Shown: positions 46,407 to 55,041 of the stretch, piece by piece
Layout: the number at the start of each line of letters is the position of its first letter
How positions within the stretch are numbered: the first letter of the stretch is position 1
NCBI GenBank assembly: GCA_025359965.1
Contig: JANYDC010000125.1
Span: 1-64,000, forward strand
Direction: 5' to 3'
From: Pedosphaera sp.
GTDB lineage: Bacteria; Verrucomicrobiota; Verrucomicrobiia; Limisphaerales; SXQI01
DNA length: 64,000 nt
Program-made: the position numbers and the translations under genes
The notes under the pieces: model-generated
What the model was told of the DNA's origin: nothing
The model's database searches: none
The model's input: the letters and a program-made list of their open reading frames with translations, nothing else

Positions 46407-47842
46407 TTAGACAACCGTTCGAGAATGTTTCTTGTGATGCGATCCACGGCGGGGTCTCCCCCTCTGAGACCGTGGGCCCAATCGGTGCTGCCGCAGGTGA
46501 AGACCGTGCCGCCGCGCGTGTAAACGCCCATCACGGCGTTGCCTTTGCGTCCATTTTCCCACTGGTCGTACCACTGGCAGTCATCGGGATGCCATTGGGC
46601 GGGGGCGGTGCCGAGCGCTTCAAAGGTGGTGGGTGTGCCATCGCGGTAGGTGGGCGAGGGCAGACCGTCCTTCCATGATAATTCGCAGCCGTCGCATTCA
46701 TAGCCCACGATGGTGTCCTTTCCGCCGAAAGCATCGTCGCGCTTAAGGTTGGTACCGGCGAAAATCCAATGCTCAGGGTGGTGGACTGTAAACGCGCCGC
46801 TGCCATCCATAAGTTGGCCGTGGCTTTTATGGTAGCCGCCCCTAAGAAAGCCGACGCCGGTCAATTGATTCTCGGGTCGTTTCACCAGGTAATGGCTCCA
46901 GAGGGAAGAAAGGGTGGCGTAGCTTTCGCGGGCGGCGTAAACGGGGTCTGAGTGGAAATTTTGCTTCCAGCAGGTGAGAGCCTGGCCGGAGTCCTCGCTG
47001 CGCACCTGCCAGCAGCAGGTATTGCCGCTGAAAAAAGCCACATTGCCACCGTCGCCTATGAATTTCTCAAGGTTATCGCGCATGGACGCAGACCAATATT
47101 CGTCATGCCCAACGCTGAGGACGAGACGGTAGGCTTTCAGAATCTCGGGATGGGATTCCAGATCGCCGTTGGCTGCATAGTCAAAAGCGTAGCCATTGCG
47201 CTCAGCCCACTGGACGAAGGGCTGCTCCCAAGTGCCGAACTGGCTTTGGGGAGGTCTTTCGAATGAGACGCGGTGGCCTTGATTACTGTCTCGACCATTG
47301 TAGCCATACAGGCTGAAGCCGCCCCAGTTGTTGTAAGCGTTGTAGGTGTGCGTGGAGAGTTGGAGGAGGATTTTGGAGGCTTTTCCCGGCTTGGAGGGTC
47401 TGAGGACGAAGTAGCAATTGCCCTCAGCGGTGCGGGTGTTGCGCTGGGTGAATTTGCCACCGCCATCATGCGCCCGAAGGGTCACTTGATAATAGCCGCT
47501 GCGCCATTCGGCGGGAATCTTTAAGGTTGTTGCCACCGGCCAGCGGCAGCCATGGGATGAGGCATCCTCCGGGACGGGATGCTCACGTCCGACCACCGCG
47601 GCAGACGACCAAACGGATTCGGACTTCTCTCCCAATCGAACAATTTCAATGGAAAACGTTGGAGCGCTGCTGGATACGTGCAGAGTCAGTTCGTCGCCTG
47701 GCACATAGCTGACATGGCCGACATAGCCTTCGACAAAGAGCGCGCGAGGCTCGTCGGCGGCTGAAAGGGCTCCAGCGGCAGCGAGCCAGATCAGACTTGC
47801 GACAAACGCTCCCATCCTGAGTGTTTTGCGGAAGGGATTCAT
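46403..47842 (-). CDS. Exported N,N-dimethylformamidase beta-subunit-like protein
   Basis: ATG 47842 gives 479 residues beginning with MNPFRKTLRMGAFV and a signal peptide cut near ALSAAD; a TTG 12 codons upstream is not favoured. The body resembles the C-terminal domain of DMFase beta subunits: STHTYNAYNNWGG, VSFERPPQ, LVLSVGHDEYWS and FFSGNTCCWQ. In true DMFases this domain sits in a cytoplasmic amidase; here it is secreted and alone, so a different hydrolase function is likely. It is the first gene of the redox operon and overlaps the peroxidase gene by four bases. Confidence 0.8.
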   Translation of the reverse strand: MNPFRKTLRMGAFVASLIWLAAAGALSAADEPRALFVEGYVGHVSYVPGDELTLHVSSSAPTFSIEIVRLGEKSESVWSSAAVVGREHPVPEDASSHGCRWPVATTLKIPAEWRSGYYQVTLRAHDGGGKFTQRNTRTAEGNCYFVLRPSKPGKASKILLQLSTHTYNAYNNWGGFSLYGYNGRDSNQGHRVSFERPPQSQFGTWEQPFVQWAERNGYAFDYAANGDLESHPEILKAYRLVLSVGHDEYWSASMRDNLEKFIGDGGNVAFFSGNTCCWQVRSEDSGQALTCWKQNFHSDPVYAARESYATLSSLWSHYLVKRPENQLTGVGFLRGGYHKSHGQLMDGSGAFTVHHPEHWIFAGTNLKRDDAFGGKDTIVGYECDGCELSWKDGLPSPTYRDGTPTTFEALGTAPAQWHPDDCQWYDQWENGRKGNAVMGVYTRGGTVFTCGSTDWAHGLRGGDPAVDRITRNILERLSK

Positions 47843-47954
47843 AGGGTGAAGTTGGGACGAGGCCAATGGTGAAGTCAAGAGTCTTCCCGTTGAATGGCTC
47901 TTGTGGACAAAAACGGTTCAGGAACGATTGTGCAAGGCGGAGTTAAATTTATAG

Positions 47955-47983
47955 TTGACCGAACGGTAAACTATTAATAAGAT
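47955..47983 (+). promoter_or_regulatory. Candidate promoter and operator of the RND efflux operon
   Basis: TTGACC at 47955-47960 is followed after 17 bases by TAAGAT (47978-47983). A dyad ACCG-AA-CGGT (47958-47967) overlaps the -35 box, in a position and with a half-site shape seen for TetR-type repressors of efflux operons. The start codon of the fusion-protein gene is about 130 bases downstream. There is no adjacent regulator gene. Confidence 0.4.
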
Positions 47984-48114
47984 AATCAGGTTGACGGTTC
48001 CAAATCGTGACGAAGCATTTTTGCTGGCAGTTAAGACTTGTGAACAAAACAGGTCGATAGACCAAGTGGTCAAGTAAGCTGTGAGCACCACAAAACGTGG
48101 ACAATTTTTGAAGT

Positions 48115-49284
48115 ATGATTAAACAAATTCAAGCAATAGTGGTTTTATCTTTGTTGGCATGCCTGACATTGACGGGTTGCGGCAAACATGAGGGCGCAGC
48201 ACACGGTGGGCAGGCAGGCGGGCCTATTCCCACGGTTACAGTAATTAAAGTGAAACCCGGAGAAACGGTGGAGGAGGAGGAACTGACCGGGCGCGTAGAA
48301 GCGATCGAATCGGTCGAAATTCGGCCGCGAGTGAGCGGTTACCTCACGGAGATCCGCTTCCAATCCGGCCAACTCGTTAAGAAAGGCGATGTGCTTTTCG
48401 TGATTGACCAGCGTCCATTCAAAGCGGCTTTGCAACGTGCGGAAGGTGAGGCGGATGCGGCAAAAGCACGGTTTGAATGGGCAGAGAGGGAAGCAAAACG
48501 TGGAGAAGGTTTGCTGGCATCAAGAGCCCTTTCACAGGAAGAATCCCAAACACGTGGAACTAAACTGAGCGAAAACCGTGCCGCACAAACGGTGGCTGAG
48601 GGAGCACTGACCACAGCACGCCTCAACATGGATTTCACGGAGGTGAAATCGCCCATTGACGGAAGGGTCAGCCGGGCGCTTGTCACGGTGGGGAACAATG
48701 TCAGCGGTGTCGACGGAGCCACGACGCTGCTGACAACGGTTGTCTCGATTGATCCTATTTATGTCTACGCGGATGTAAACGAAGCAGCCACACTCAAAAT
48801 TCGCGGACTGCTGAAATCGGGAAAGTTGGGGTCGAATGGCAAGGTCAAGGTAAACATGGCGCTTGCGGACGAGGAGGGCTTTCCGCATGAAGGGGAGATC
48901 GAATCGTGGGATAACCGGCTGGATCCTGGAACAGGCAGCATGGTATTGCGCACCATTTATTCCAACCCGGACGGCAGGCTGGTGCCTGGGTTATTCGCGC
49001 GTTTGCGCCTTCCCAGTGGGGAAAAGAAATCCGGCCTTTTCATTCCGGAGGGCTCTGTGGGCACGGATCTCAGCCAGAAATTTGTGTTGGTGGTGAATGC
49101 GACCAATGGGGTGGATTACCGTCCCATCAAACTGGGAGGAGGGCTTTCCGGTTTGAGAGAAGTCAAGGAGGGGCTCACCGCTGAGGACCGAGTGGTGGTC
49201 AATTTGCTGATGGCGAAAGTGCGCCCTGGAATGACGGTTAAACCGGAGGAAGCAGCTGTTCCTGTTGCCGACGCCAAACATTAA
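48115..49284 (+). CDS. RND efflux membrane fusion lipoprotein (AcrA/MexA type)
   Basis: A 389-residue protein with a lipoprotein signal ending LTLTGC (Cys22). It has the usual order: barrel-sandwich half (EIRPRVSGYLTEIRFQSGQLVKKG), a central coiled hairpin (about 100-160, rich in Ala/Glu/Arg), the second lipoyl half (MDFTEVKSPIDGRVSR) and a beta-barrel. It bridges the inner-membrane pump and the outer-membrane channel. The pump gene begins 31 bases after its stop. It is the first gene of the efflux operon. Confidence 0.93.
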   Translation: MIKQIQAIVVLSLLACLTLTGCGKHEGAAHGGQAGGPIPTVTVIKVKPGETVEEEELTGRVEAIESVEIRPRVSGYLTEIRFQSGQLVKKGDVLFVIDQRPFKAALQRAEGEADAAKARFEWAEREAKRGEGLLASRALSQEESQTRGTKLSENRAAQTVAEGALTTARLNMDFTEVKSPIDGRVSRALVTVGNNVSGVDGATTLLTTVVSIDPIYVYADVNEAATLKIRGLLKSGKLGSNGKVKVNMALADEEGFPHEGEIESWDNRLDPGTGSMVLRTIYSNPDGRLVPGLFARLRLPSGEKKSGLFIPEGSVGTDLSQKFVLVVNATNGVDYRPIKLGGGLSGLREVKEGLTAEDRVVVNLLMAKVRPGMTVKPEEAAVPVADAKH

Positions 49285-49315
49285 GCAACCCTCGATTAAT
49301 CAAGAGGGCAACCGT

Positions 49316-52300
49316 ATGAATTTTTCCCATTTCTTTATTCGACGTCCGATTTTCGCGGGAGTGCTGTCCATCCTGATCTTCCTATTGGGAATGATCGCGA
49401 TGAACAAGCTGCCCATCAGCGAATATCCCGAGGTGGTGCCGCCGCAGATTGTGGTGCGCGCGGTGTATCCGGGAGCGAACCCAAAAACGATCTCGGAGAC
49501 CGTGGCGGTTCCGCTGGAATTGCAGATCAACGGCGTGGAGAACGCGCTGTATATCTCATCGCAATCGACCAGTGATGGCGTGATGACCTTAACGGTCACT
49601 TTCAAACTGGGTACGGACATCGACAAAGCCCAGGTGCTGGTGCAGAACCGCGTTTCGCAGGCTTTGCCAAAGTTGCCGGAGGAAGTGCGGCGCCTGGGTG
49701 TCCTGACGATCAAATCCTCGCCGGATCTTACGATGGTGGTCCATTTAATTTCGAAGGATGGCAGATACGACGATATTTATGTGCGCAACTACGCAACCCT
49801 CCAGGTAAAAGATGTGCTGGCACGTATCAAAGGCGTGGGCCAAGTGTCTGTGTTTGGTTCGGGTGACTACGCCATGCGTGTTTGGTTGGACCCGCAAAAG
49901 GTGGCCGCAAAAAGCATGACGGCCAAGGAGGTGGTGGATTCGATTCGTGAGCAGAATGTCCAAGTCGCTGCGGGCGCGGTGGGACAGCAGCCGGTGAGTG
50001 AGCCGGTGCCGTTCGAGTTGCAGATCAACACCAAGGGGCGGCTCGTCACAGAGGAAGAGTTCGAGGGGATTGTGCTCAAGACCGGACCCAACGGGGAGAA
50101 GGTGCTGTTGAAGGATGTTGCCCGAATTGAGCTGGGCGCCGGGGAGTATGCGCTGCGTTCGCTGCTGAACAACAAGTCAGCGGTGGCGTTGCCCATCTTC
50201 CAGCAGCCGGGCAGCAATGCGCTGGAGCTCTCGGCCAACGTGCGCAAGACTATGGCGGAGCTTAAGGGCAGTTTCCCCGACGGGCTGGATTACAATATTG
50301 TTTATGACCCCACGGTGTTCGTGCGCAAATCCATCGACGCCGTGGTTCACACGCTGTTTGAAGCCGTGCTATTGGTCGTGCTGGTGGTGATTCTCTTCCT
50401 TCAGACATGGAGGGCTTCCATTATCCCGCTGGCGGCGGTGCCAGTATCTCTGGTGGGAACCTTCGCGGTCATGAGTGCGCTGGGATTTTCAATCAACGCG
50501 CTTTCACTCTTCGGTCTAGTGCTGGCCATCGGCATTGTGGTTGATGACGCCATCGTGGTGGTTGAGAATGTGGAGCGTAATATTCGCCTCGGTAGATCGG
50601 CGGTGGAAGCAACGGAACAGGCCATGCGCGAAGTGACAGGCCCCATTGTGGCGACGGCTTTGGTGCTGTGTGCAGTGTTTGTGCCGACCGCATTCATTAG
50701 TGGATTAACCGGCCAGTTCTACAAGCAGTTCGCAATTACGATCGCCATTTCGACGGTAATTTCAGCCTTCAATTCACTGACGCTTTCGCCGGCGCTTTGT
50801 GCGCTTCTGCTAAAAGACCATCATGCGCCCAAGGATCGTCTGACACGCATCATGGATGGCGGTTTGGGTTGGATTTTCCGGCCATTCAACCGCTTCTTCG
50901 AGTGGGCCTCGGCTCGTTATGCTCACGGAGTGGCGCGAGTGATCCGGGCCAGTGTGGTGGCTCTCATCGTTTATTTGGGGCTGGTGGTGCTTACGGGCTG
51001 GAGCTTCCAAAAGGTTCCTGTGGGTTTCGTGCCTGTGCAGGACAAGCAGTACCTGATCGCTTTTGCGCAGCTGCCCGACGCGGCTTCGCTCGACCGTAGC
51101 GATGCGGTCATTCGCAAGATGTCGGACATGGCCAAGTCGGTCCCGGGTGTGGCCAATTCCATTGCGTTCCCGGGCTTGAGCATCAATGGCTTTAGCGTGA
51201 GCCCGAACAGCGGGATTGTGTTTGTTGGATTGGACGATTTTGAGAATCGGACAACGCCGGACAAATCAGGCCTTGCTATTGCGGCCAAGTTGAACGGGAT
51301 GTTTTCCCAGATTCAAGAAGCCCTTGTTTTGGTGGTGCCGCCGCCGCCGGTGAATGGTCTGGGAACGAGCGGAGGATTCCGTATGCAGGTTGAGGATCGC
51401 TCGGGAGTTGGTTATGAGCAGCTGTACGCATACACCCAGCAAATCATCGGCCGGGCCTACGCCACAAATGCTCTTTCGACGGTTTATTCGACCTTCCAAG
51501 TGAGCGTGCCACAGCTGGATGCGGATGTGGATAGGGTCAAGGCCAAGATTCAAGGTGTCTCGCTAACGGAATTGTTCGACACGATGCAGATTTATCTGGG
51601 CTCACTTTATGTCAATGACTTCAACCGTTTCGGGCGCACTTATCAGGTGATTGCGCAGGCGGAAGCATCTCATAGGGACCGAATGGAGAAAGTCAAACAA
51701 CTCAAAGTGCGCAACAGCAAAGGGCAAATGGTGCCGATTGGCTCGCTGGTGAGGGTTGAAGAGGGGCACGGACCCGATCGCGTTATGCGCTACAACGGTT
51801 ACCCCACAGCGGAGATCAATGGAAACCCCGGGCCCGGATTTAGCTCGGGTCAGGCGGAGTCAGCCATTGAGGATATCGCCGCACAGGTATTGCCCAAGGG
51901 AATGACTTACGAGTGGACCGACCTGACCTACCAGCAGCGTTCCGCCGGCAACACAGCGATCTATATCTATCCGCTCTGTTTGCTGCTGGTGTTTCTGGTG
52001 CTGGCAGCTCAGTACGAAAGCCTGAGCCTGCCGCTGGCGATTATCCTGATCGTTCCCATGTGCCTGTTGAGTGCCCTGACAGGTTTGCTGATCAAAGGTG
52101 CTGAGAATAATGTATTCACCCAAATCGGTTTGATTGTGCTGGTGGGACTGGCCTGTAAAAACGCGATTTTGATCGTTGAGTTTGCCAAGGCCAAGCACGA
52201 CGAGGGGATGAGCACGGTTGATTCGGCCCTGGAGGCCTGCCGTCTTCGTTTGAGGCCGATTCTGATGACAAGTATCGCGTTCATCGCGGGCGTCTATCCA

Positions 52301-53926
52301 CTGGTGGCGTCCCACGGTGCCGGAGCAGAAATGCGTCAGGCGATGGGTGTGGCAGTGTTTTCCGGCATGATCGGCGTGACCGTGTTCGGCTTGTTTCTCA
52401 CGCCGGTGTTTTTCGTGGTAATCATGAATGTGGCCGCCTACTTCAAGCGTAAACCAGCCGTATCGACTAACCTCAAGACTGGCGGCGGACATGCGCCCGT
52501 CGCGGGAGCCGCTGTCGGCCTAATGTTGCTGGTGGGTTCGGTGACTGCGATGGCCGGACCGCTCACTGTTGGGCCTGACTATAAAAAACCAGTGATCGAA
52601 ACCGCGCCCGTCTTTAGGGATGCCGCAACCAACGAGTGGAAGGTGGCGCAACCATCCGATGAGCAGTCGCGCGGACAATGGTGGCTGGCTTTCAACGATC
52701 CGGTTCTCAACGAACTGGCCCAGGCAGCGACCACCAATGGGTTTACCTTGCGGGCGGCGCTGGCCCGTGTGGAGCAGGCTCGCGCCAGCGCACGAATTAC
52801 TCGCGGAAGTTTTTATCCCAATCTGAGTTTTGATCCGAGCTTTTCACGCGATAAATATTCACCGAATCAGATCCCAAACTTCGGTTCGGTGACGGCAAAC
52901 ACGTGGAAAATGCCCTTGGATCTCAGCTACGAAATTGACTTGTGGGGGCGGGTGCGACGCGCTTCGGAATCGGCTCGGAGCGAGGCGGAATCCAGTCTGG
53001 CCAATTTCTATGCCGCTCAACTGTCGATCCAGGCCGAGGTGGCTCAAAATTATTTCACGCTGCGCAGTACGGACAACCAACGTGAGATCGTGGAGGAAAC
53101 CAGGAAGGGACGCGCGGAGGCCTATGAAATCATCAAAGCCCGCGTGGATGCAGGTTCCGCGACTGATCTGGATTTGGCGCGCGCCGAAACCGAATTGGCG
53201 ACCGTTGAGTCGGAATACGCCAGCTTGGAACGGTCTCGGGCATCGCTTGAGGCTTCGTTGGCAGTGCTGACCGGCCGTGATCCTTTGACTTTCCGAATTG
53301 CTGACACGGGACATTACGGCCCGCCCGTGCCCGTGATCCCGGCGGGATTGCCGGTGGCTTTGCTGGAACGCCGCCCGGATATCGCGGCGGCAGAGCGGAA
53401 GATGGCTTCGGCCAATGCTCAAATTGGCGTGGCAAAGGGAGCGTTTTTCCCGGTGTTTCGCCTGACTGGCAGTGGAGGATTCATCAGTGCCGATTTTGAC
53501 CAACTGTTCAAGTGGGACAGTCGTGTCTGGTCCATCGGACCGAGTTTGTCCCTTCCCATCTTCGCGGGCGGACGCAATAAAGCCGGTTTGGCCCGGGCGA
53601 AACAGATCCATGATGAAGCAAGCTACAACTACCGGCAACAGGTGTTGGTGGCGCTTAGTGAGGTGCAAGAGACCCTGACCGGGCTGAAGTATTTTATGGC
53701 CCAGGTTGAGGCGTCAGACCGCGCTGCACAGTCTGCTCTTAAAGCCTCAGCTATCGCGCGCTTGCGTTATGATGGCGGGATCTCCAGCTATCTCGAAGTG
53801 GTGGACGCCGAGCGATCCGCTTTGCAAATTCGGCGCGAGGCTGCCCGCTCGCATGGGCAGCAGCGCATTGCCACAGTCCAACTCATCAAAGCCTTGGGTG
53901 GAAGTTGGGACGATACCATCAAATAA
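49316..53926 (+). CDS. Fusion of RND efflux pump (HAE-1) and outer-membrane factor in one frame
   Basis: ATG 49316 (MNFSHFFIRRPIFAG) gives 1536 residues. Residues 1 to about 1050 are a complete AcrB-like pump with the proton-relay pair Asp410-Asp411 in IVVDDAIVV and Lys948 in CKNAILIVEF. A linker and a signal-like hydrophobic segment (GLMLLVGSVTAMAG, about 1065-1080) then lead into a full-length OprM/NodT-type outer-membrane factor (VGPDYKKP onward, to 1536). The lipobox Cys usual at that point is missing. No stop codon separates the parts; ATG 52523 is an in-frame internal start. Two possible outcomes are cleavage at AMA-GP after export, or separate initiation; a real tethered protein would span both membranes. 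Confidence 0.9.
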   Translation: MNFSHFFIRRPIFAGVLSILIFLLGMIAMNKLPISEYPEVVPPQIVVRAVYPGANPKTISETVAVPLELQINGVENALYISSQSTSDGVMTLTVTFKLGTDIDKAQVLVQNRVSQALPKLPEEVRRLGVLTIKSSPDLTMVVHLISKDGRYDDIYVRNYATLQVKDVLARIKGVGQVSVFGSGDYAMRVWLDPQKVAAKSMTAKEVVDSIREQNVQVAAGAVGQQPVSEPVPFELQINTKGRLVTEEEFEGIVLKTGPNGEKVLLKDVARIELGAGEYALRSLLNNKSAVALPIFQQPGSNALELSANVRKTMAELKGSFPDGLDYNIVYDPTVFVRKSIDAVVHTLFEAVLLVVLVVILFLQTWRASIIPLAAVPVSLVGTFAVMSALGFSINALSLFGLVLAIGIVVDDAIVVVENVERNIRLGRSAVEATEQAMREVTGPIVATALVLCAVFVPTAFISGLTGQFYKQFAITIAISTVISAFNSLTLSPALCALLLKDHHAPKDRLTRIMDGGLGWIFRPFNRFFEWASARYAHGVARVIRASVVALIVYLGLVVLTGWSFQKVPVGFVPVQDKQYLIAFAQLPDAASLDRSDAVIRKMSDMAKSVPGVANSIAFPGLSINGFSVSPNSGIVFVGLDDFENRTTPDKSGLAIAAKLNGMFSQIQEALVLVVPPPPVNGLGTSGGFRMQVEDRSGVGYEQLYAYTQQIIGRAYATNALSTVYSTFQVSVPQLDADVDRVKAKIQGVSLTELFDTMQIYLGSLYVNDFNRFGRTYQVIAQAEASHRDRMEKVKQLKVRNSKGQMVPIGSLVRVEEGHGPDRVMRYNGYPTAEINGNPGPGFSSGQAESAIEDIAAQVLPKGMTYEWTDLTYQQRSAGNTAIYIYPLCLLLVFLVLAAQYESLSLPLAIILIVPMCLLSALTGLLIKGAENNVFTQIGLIVLVGLACKNAILIVEFAKAKHDEGMSTVDSALEACRLRLRPILMTSIAFIAGVYPLVASHGAGAEMRQAMGVAVFSGMIGVTVFGLFLTPVFFVVIMNVAAYFKRKPAVSTNLKTGGGHAPVAGAAVGLMLLVGSVTAMAGPLTVGPDYKKPVIETAPVFRDAATNEWKVAQPSDEQSRGQWWLAFNDPVLNELAQAATTNGFTLRAALARVEQARASARITRGSFYPNLSFDPSFSRDKYSPNQIPNFGSVTANTWKMPLDLSYEIDLWGRVRRASESARSEAESSLANFYAAQLSIQAEVAQNYFTLRSTDNQREIVEETRKGRAEAYEIIKARVDAGSATDLDLARAETELATVESEYASLERSRASLEASLAVLTGRDPLTFRIADTGHYGPPVPVIPAGLPVALLERRPDIAAAERKMASANAQIGVAKGAFFPVFRLTGSGGFISADFDQLFKWDSRVWSIGPSLSLPIFAGGRNKAGLARAKQIHDEASYNYRQQVLVALSEVQETLTGLKYFMAQVEASDRAAQSALKASAIARLRYDGGISSYLEVVDAERSALQIRREAARSHGQQRIATVQLIKALGGSWDDTIK

Positions 53927-53998
53927 TAAACGGTTGCCCCCATCTTATTGTTGGAGAAGAACTTGACGTAACGGAGCCATTCCACGATTGATAGGATT

Positions 53999-54577
53999 GT
54001 GAAATGGGCTTTAGGGACAATATTCTCGCCGGGCACCACTTGGCTGCGGATTGCCGAGATGGCGCCTTCGGTTTGGTTTGCCGCCTTGGTCGATTGGCTT
54101 CCATGGCTGCTGCTCGGATTGGGTACCGAGTATTACGGTCTCACGCACTGGGGCGGATCGCTTTCCGAGATTCAGGCATTTCAGACGTATAGCGCTGATC
54201 AAGCTTTGCGATATGTGGGCATTTACGGCGGATTGTTTGTGCTTGTGTTACTGGTCAGCTCGCTCTGGTTAAAATCCGTTGCCGAAAGTTTCGGTACCCG
54301 AGTGACGTTCAGCCAAACGCTATTGATGCTGGGTTATGGCACGATCCCAATTTCTCTGAGCCGATTCGCCGATGCCTTACCTCAGTTGCCCACCTGGGCG
54401 TGTTGGGGCGCGGGCATGGTGCTGGTGGCGCGCGGGCTGTACCACGGCGTGGCTCTTCTTCTTAAGCCGGAACAAACCAAAGGTTTCGGCATCTACCTGT
54501 TCTCGATGGTCGTGGTGGGCTGTCTGAGTGGCATTGCACATCTCCTCAGCATCATCGTTCTGCGAGGCAGGATCTGA
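53999..54577 (+). CDS. Yip1-like integral membrane protein
   Basis: A 192-residue protein that starts with GTG 53999, 72 bases after the efflux operon. Five hydrophobic segments are visible, and the opening LGTIFSPGTTWLRIAE resembles the beginning of bacterial Yip1-domain proteins, which have a similar Pro-containing amphipathic start before the helices. The function of bacterial members is unknown. It is convergent with the FtsB-like gene, with only 13 bases between them. Confidence 0.65.
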   Translation: MKWALGTIFSPGTTWLRIAEMAPSVWFAALVDWLPWLLLGLGTEYYGLTHWGGSLSEIQAFQTYSADQALRYVGIYGGLFVLVLLVSSLWLKSVAESFGTRVTFSQTLLMLGYGTIPISLSRFADALPQLPTWACWGAGMVLVARGLYHGVALLLKPEQTKGFGIYLFSMVVVGCLSGIAHLLSIIVLRGRI

Positions 54578-54590
54578 ATAATGAGTCGTG

Positions 54591-54947
54591 CTAGCGAAGC
54601 ACCGGGACGAAGGCATTGGTCCGGACGGGAGCTGTTTCAAAGTAAAAAACCGTTTCACCCGTGCGGGAAAGGCCCAGCTTGCTGCGGGCCATGCGTTCAA
54701 TGGTGCGCGGGTCATTCTTGAGATCGTTGACGTATTTCTCGCGTTCACGCACGGAATCCTCAAGTTTCTGAACCTCCAGTTTGAGGCGGTAGTTGTCCTC
54801 GCGCAGCCGCTGATTTTGCTGGCGGAGAGGCACGTACCAGTAGCCCACTCCAACCACTAAAGCCACGACAATACCCCCGATGATTAACCGGGTAAGCTGC
54901 TGCCAAATGCCGAGGTTTACTTTCATCGATTCAGACAGGGCGGGCAT
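54591..54947 (-). CDS. FtsB/DivIC-like septum formation initiator
   Basis: A 118-residue protein with one transmembrane helix (about residues 20-40), a coiled coil (about 42-85, LRQQNQRLREDNYRLKLEV) and the family end motif NDPRTIERMARSKLGL followed by GETVFYF. In the divisome this protein forms a trimeric complex with FtsL and FtsQ and activates septal peptidoglycan synthesis. The start ATG at 54947 is clear. Neither ftsL nor eno, a frequent neighbour, is adjacent. Confidence 0.88.
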   Translation of the reverse strand: MPALSESMKVNLGIWQQLTRLIIGGIVVALVVGVGYWYVPLRQQNQRLREDNYRLKLEVQKLEDSVREREKYVNDLKNDPRTIERMARSKLGLSRTGETVFYFETAPVRTNAFVPVLR

Positions 54948-55041
54948 CGTCCAGAAATCGGGCTATGGGCATGTTTTCTGGCCAACGCATGTTGATGAAC
55001 TTAAACAAACCACCCTCGCCGCGCAATTCTCCCTTTAGAAA

